DNA from: Lysobacterales bacterium
Lineage (GTDB): Bacteria > Pseudomonadota > Gammaproteobacteria > Xanthomonadales > Rhodanobacteraceae
Direction: 5' to 3'
Assembly: GCA_017305135.1 (NCBI GenBank)
Contig: JAFKNA010000008.1
Coordinates: 62,001-126,000 of the forward strand
Length of the DNA stretch: 64,000 nt
Both the position numbers and the translations under genes were made by a program. Below the pieces are notes generated by a model. It ran no database searches, had not been told where the DNA came from, and saw only the letters and a list, made by a program, of their open reading frames with translations. The number at the start of each line of letters is the position of its first letter. Positions within the stretch are counted from its first letter, which is position 1. Shown piece after piece: positions 61,099 to 64,000 of this stretch.

Positions 61099-61827
61099 TC
61101 AACCCATGCCGCCGTTGATGCCGATCACCTGGCCGTTGATGTAGCCGGCGGCATCGGAGCAGAGGAAGGCGACCAGCGCGGCGACCTCCTCCGCAGTACC
61201 GGCGCGGCCGGCCGGGACCATGGCCTTGATCTGCGCCGGTTCAAAGGCCGATTCGGCCATGCGGCCGGCGATCACGCCGGGCGCGACCACGTTGGCGGTG
61301 ATGCCGCGCGAAGCCATCTCGCGCGCCAGCGAGCGGGTGGCGCCGTGCAGCGCGGATTTCGCCGCGGCGTAGTTGGCCTGGCCGCGGTTGCCGAGCACCG
61401 CGGCCACCGAGGACAGGCTGACGATGCGGCCGAAGCGACCACGCGCCATCGGCAGCAGCAGGGGCCGGGTGGCGTGGAAGAAACCGTGCAGCGAGACATC
61501 GATCACGCGCCGCCATTGCAGATCCGTCATGCCGGCGAGCGGCGCGTCATCATGGATTCCGGCGTTGTGCACCAGCACCTCGATGGAGCCCTGCGCGAGT
61601 TCCGCTTCCAGCGCCGCCCCGGTCGCCGTGGCATCGACCAGATCGAACACGATCGCGCGTGCCTCGCCGCCACCCTGCCGGATGTCGGCGGCGACTGCTT
61701 CCGCGCGCGCGGCATTGGCGTTGGCATGCACCAGCACGCTGCAGCCCTGCGCCGCCAGCGCACGGGCGATGGCGCCGCCGATGTCGCCGCTGCCGCCGGT
61801 GACCAGTGCGCGGCGCCGCGCCGCCAT
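61099..61827 (-). CDS. fabG: 3-ketoacyl-ACP reductase FabG, aryl-polyene type
   Basis: 242 residues from ATG 61827; a GTG at 61860 overlapping the upstream gene's stop (GTGA) is an alternative. NADPH motif ALVTGGSGDIGGAIARAL, NAG motif LVHNAGIHDDAPLAGMTD, catalytic SLSSVAAVLGNRGQANYAAAKSAL (Ser, Tyr, Lys) and the closing GYINGQVIGINGGMG. The sequence style, particularly GIHDDAPLAGM and the HGFFHATRPLLLPM helix, matches the reductase of xanthomonadin/aryl-polyene clusters rather than housekeeping FabG. It reduces the 3-keto group after each condensation. Stands downstream of the M13 peptidase gene on the minus strand, 29 bases apart. Confidence 0.88.
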   Translation of the reverse strand: MAARRRALVTGGSGDIGGAIARALAAQGCSVLVHANANAARAEAVAADIRQGGGEARAIVFDLVDATATGAALEAELAQGSIEVLVHNAGIHDDAPLAGMTDLQWRRVIDVSLHGFFHATRPLLLPMARGRFGRIVSLSSVAAVLGNRGQANYAAAKSALHGATRSLAREMASRGITANVVAPGVIAGRMAESAFEPAQIKAMVPAGRAGTAEEVAALVAFLCSDAAGYINGQVIGINGGMG

Positions 61828-61856
61828 GCCGCTGCGTGGCGCCAGCGCGGGGCCGC

Positions 61857-63974
61857 TCACCACACCTTCACGCGCTGCGCGGGGGCGAGGTAGAGCTTCT
61901 GGCCAGGCTCGACCTGGAAGGCGGGATACCAGGCATCGATGTTGCGCACGGTGAGCGCGCGGTACTGGCCGGGCGCATGCACGTTGGTCAAGAGCAGGTT
62001 GCGCAGCGCCGGCTCGCGCATCTTGCTGCGCCAGGCCTGGGCCCAGCCGAGGAACAGGCGCTGCTCGGGACTGAAGCCGTCCAGCGCATCGCCCGCGTCC
62101 GGATGCGCCAGACGGTAGGCGTCCAGCGCGGTTGCGAGGCCGGCGACATCGGCGATGTTCTCGCCGAGGGTGAGGGTGCCATTGACGGCGAGGTCGGGGA
62201 ACGGCTTGTAGCCGTCGAACTGTGCCGCCAGCGCCTTGCCGGCGGCTTCGAAATGGGCGAAGTCCGCCGGCGTCCACCAGTTGTCGAGCTTGCCGGTCTC
62301 ATCGAACAGCGCGCCGGTGTCGTCGAAGCTGTGGCTGATCTCATGGCCGATGACGGCGCCGATGGCGCCGTAGTTGACCGCATCGTCCGCCGCCGGGTCG
62401 AAGAACGGCGCATGCAGGATGGCGGCCGGGAAGATCAGGCGGTTTTCCAGCGGCACATTGAGCGCGTTGACCTCCTGTGGCAGCAAGAACCATTCGCCGT
62501 GGTCGACCGGCTGGCCGAGCTTGGCGAGGTTGCGGCGGTAATCGGCGAGGCCGGCGCGACGGGCATTGCCGAGCGCGTCGTCGCGCCGCACCTGGAGGGC
62601 GGAATAGTCCGGCCACCGCTCCGGATAGCCGATGCCGACGGTGAGCCCCTCCAGCTTGGCGCGGGCGCGGGCGCGGGTGGCCTCGCTCATCCACTCGAGC
62701 GCGTCGATGCGGCGGCCGAAGGCGGTGAGGAGGTTCTGCACCATCGCCTCGGCACGCTCCTTGGTGGCGGCGGAGAAGTGGCGCTCGACGTAGAGCCTGC
62801 CGACCCCGAAACCGAGCGCGTGGTTGAGCTCGGTGACGGCGCGCTTCCAGCGCTCGGGCTGCTCGGGGGTGCCGGAAAGGGCGGTGCCGTGGAAGGCGAA
62901 ATGCGCGTCGGCAAAGGCCTGCGGCAGGTAGGGCGCGGCGCCGTCGAGGGCGTGGAAGGCGAGCCAGTCCTTCCAGGTGTCCAGCGGTTCGCTGGCCACC
63001 AGCGCGGCGATGCCGCTGACCGCCGCCGGCTGCCAGACGATGAAGCCTTCCTGCCGCTCCAGCCCCGCCGCATTGAAGAACATGCTCCAGTCCAGGCCGG
63101 GCGCGCGATGCTCGAAGTCGTCGCGCGACCAGCGGTTGGCGCCCTTCTGCACGTCGTTGGTGTCGACCTGGCTGGCATGCACGCGCGCGATGGCGGTTTC
63201 CAGCGCCAGCACGTGCCCGGCCTTGCCCTCGCCATCGATGCCGGCCAGGTGGAACAGCTCGGCGATGTAGCGCTCGTACTGCCCGCGCAATTCGGCCATG
63301 CGCCCGCCTTCGAGATAGAAGTCGCGGTCCGGCATGCCGAGGCCACCCTGCACCAGGTAGGGGATGACCTCGTCCGGTTGCAGCAGGTTGGCCGAGATCC
63401 AGAGGCCAAACAGGTTCGGCGTGTAGAAATCGGTGGCGTTGAGGAGGTCGACGTCGGCGCGCAGGGTTTCGCCCAGCGCGCGGGCGAGGCCCACCTTGTC
63501 GCCGATCACGTCGATCGTGTCGAGCGCCGGCTGCAGCGGACCGATGCCGGCCGCCTCGATCGCCGCCTCATCCATGAAGGCTGCGTAGTAGGCGCCGATC
63601 TGCGCCTCGTCGCCACTCGCATCCGCCTTGGCGGCGGCCGCCTCGGCGATCGCGCGGGTGTCCTTCTGCGCCTCGATGGCGAGCAGCGTGAAGCTGTTGT
63701 AGCTGGAGCGGTCGGGCGGGATCTCGGTGTGCTCGACCCAGGCGCCATTGGCGTATTCGAAGAACCCATCGCCGGGCGCGACGTCCCGGTCCATGCCGCC
63801 GACATCGAAGCCGAAGCTGCCGAACACCGGTTTCGCCGCCGCCGGAGCGGTGGCCGCCTCCTTCGCGGGCGTGCCCCCGCCAGCCTGGGGCGTCGGCGGC
63901 GCATTGCTCCCGCAGGCGGACAGGAAGGCGCTGGCGGCGAAAACGATCAGGATCCTGCGGGACAGCGTTGACAT
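61857..63974 (-). CDS. M13-family (neprilysin/PepO-like) metallopeptidase lipoprotein
   Basis: 705 residues. The N-terminus is a lipoprotein signal (RRILIVFAASAFLSACGS, lipobox LSAC). The large N-terminal helical domain (residues about 55-440) and the catalytic zinc domain are both present. Zinc ligands lie in VIGHEISHSFDDTGALFD (HExxH) and the downstream ENIADVAGLATALDAY (Glu and Asp), and the C-terminal RVKVW is the usual M13 end. It cleaves small peptides in the periplasm or at the surface. Xanthomonadales commonly have several copies. fabG follows after 29 bases. Confidence 0.95.
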   Translation of the reverse strand: MSTLSRRILIVFAASAFLSACGSNAPPTPQAGGGTPAKEAATAPAAAKPVFGSFGFDVGGMDRDVAPGDGFFEYANGAWVEHTEIPPDRSSYNSFTLLAIEAQKDTRAIAEAAAAKADASGDEAQIGAYYAAFMDEAAIEAAGIGPLQPALDTIDVIGDKVGLARALGETLRADVDLLNATDFYTPNLFGLWISANLLQPDEVIPYLVQGGLGMPDRDFYLEGGRMAELRGQYERYIAELFHLAGIDGEGKAGHVLALETAIARVHASQVDTNDVQKGANRWSRDDFEHRAPGLDWSMFFNAAGLERQEGFIVWQPAAVSGIAALVASEPLDTWKDWLAFHALDGAAPYLPQAFADAHFAFHGTALSGTPEQPERWKRAVTELNHALGFGVGRLYVERHFSAATKERAEAMVQNLLTAFGRRIDALEWMSEATRARARAKLEGLTVGIGYPERWPDYSALQVRRDDALGNARRAGLADYRRNLAKLGQPVDHGEWFLLPQEVNALNVPLENRLIFPAAILHAPFFDPAADDAVNYGAIGAVIGHEISHSFDDTGALFDETGKLDNWWTPADFAHFEAAGKALAAQFDGYKPFPDLAVNGTLTLGENIADVAGLATALDAYRLAHPDAGDALDGFSPEQRLFLGWAQAWRSKMREPALRNLLLTNVHAPGQYRALTVRNIDAWYPAFQVEPGQKLYLAPAQRVKVW

Positions 63975-64000
63975 GGGACGCCTCGACGCATCGGTGGAAG

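Overview
The window is high-GC, densely coded bacterial chromosome. Gene content and order point to a gammaproteobacterium of the Xanthomonadales (Lysobacterales), perhaps near the Rhodanobacteraceae/Lysobacteraceae; the genus cannot be fixed from sequence alone. The pointers are topA with a lysine/alanine-rich tail next to dprA, a LysM gene, def, fmt, rsmB, DUF4390 and ntrY; aryl-polyene (xanthomonadin-type) pigment genes; a CGFS glutaredoxin-rhodanese fusion; two secreted proteins ending in a short F-x-D-G-F-E motif; and many dispersed GGGAATC and REP-like repeats. No phage, integrase, transposase, rRNA, tRNA or CRISPR array was seen.

Layout. 0-12.7 kb: the 3' end of a TPR gene, a secreted HAF-repeat protein, priA (with a cluster of DnaA boxes upstream), a DUF3667 membrane protein, a MATE exporter, sppA, a small lipoprotein, an SDR, and an alkA-ogt alkylation-repair pair. 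12.8-25 kb: a 7TM diguanylate cyclase converging on fadE across three palindromes, then apt, the glutaredoxin fusion, an aldo/keto reductase, an NlpC/P60 hydrolase, a GDSL hydrolase, rsgA and two divergent glycosyltransferases. 25-30.2 kb: the minus-strand operon fmt-rsmB-DUF4390-ntrY, whose genes overlap and which lacks ntrX.

30.3-42.1 kb: an accessory block lying between fmt and def, genes that are normally adjacent. It holds a 14-repeat delta-60 propeller, a Phd/VapC-type toxin-antitoxin pair, a TonB receptor/Asp-box propeller/thioredoxin-fold cluster, a RegB-RegA redox two-component system, and a ZnuD-like TonB receptor with a strong promoter under a Zur-like palindrome. 42.2-50.1 kb: def, a LysM protein, dprA, topA, tsaC and an AMP-dependent acyl/aryl ligase.

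50.1-51.2 kb is a non-coding stretch of special interest. It has a tandem array of alternating 121/123-bp units, then a predicted minus-strand small RNA downstream of polA with three hairpins carrying C-rich loops. 51.2-64 kb: polA, a DUF2782 gene, a decayed PIN-toxin pseudogene, hemF, a four-gene ATGA-coupled operon (ketoacyl synthase, chain-length-factor homologue, glycosyltransferase, cation/proton antiporter), a second toxin-antitoxin pair, an aryl-polyene-type FabG and an M13 metallopeptidase.

How parts fit together: the ligase, ketoacyl synthases, glycosyltransferase and FabG probably serve one aryl-polyene pathway split over 13 kb. RegBA probably controls the adjacent receptor/propeller/thioredoxin cluster, since a RegA-type inverted repeat lies upstream of the receptor. 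alkA and ogt jointly repair alkylated DNA. fmt and def act at the two ends of formyl-methionine metabolism.
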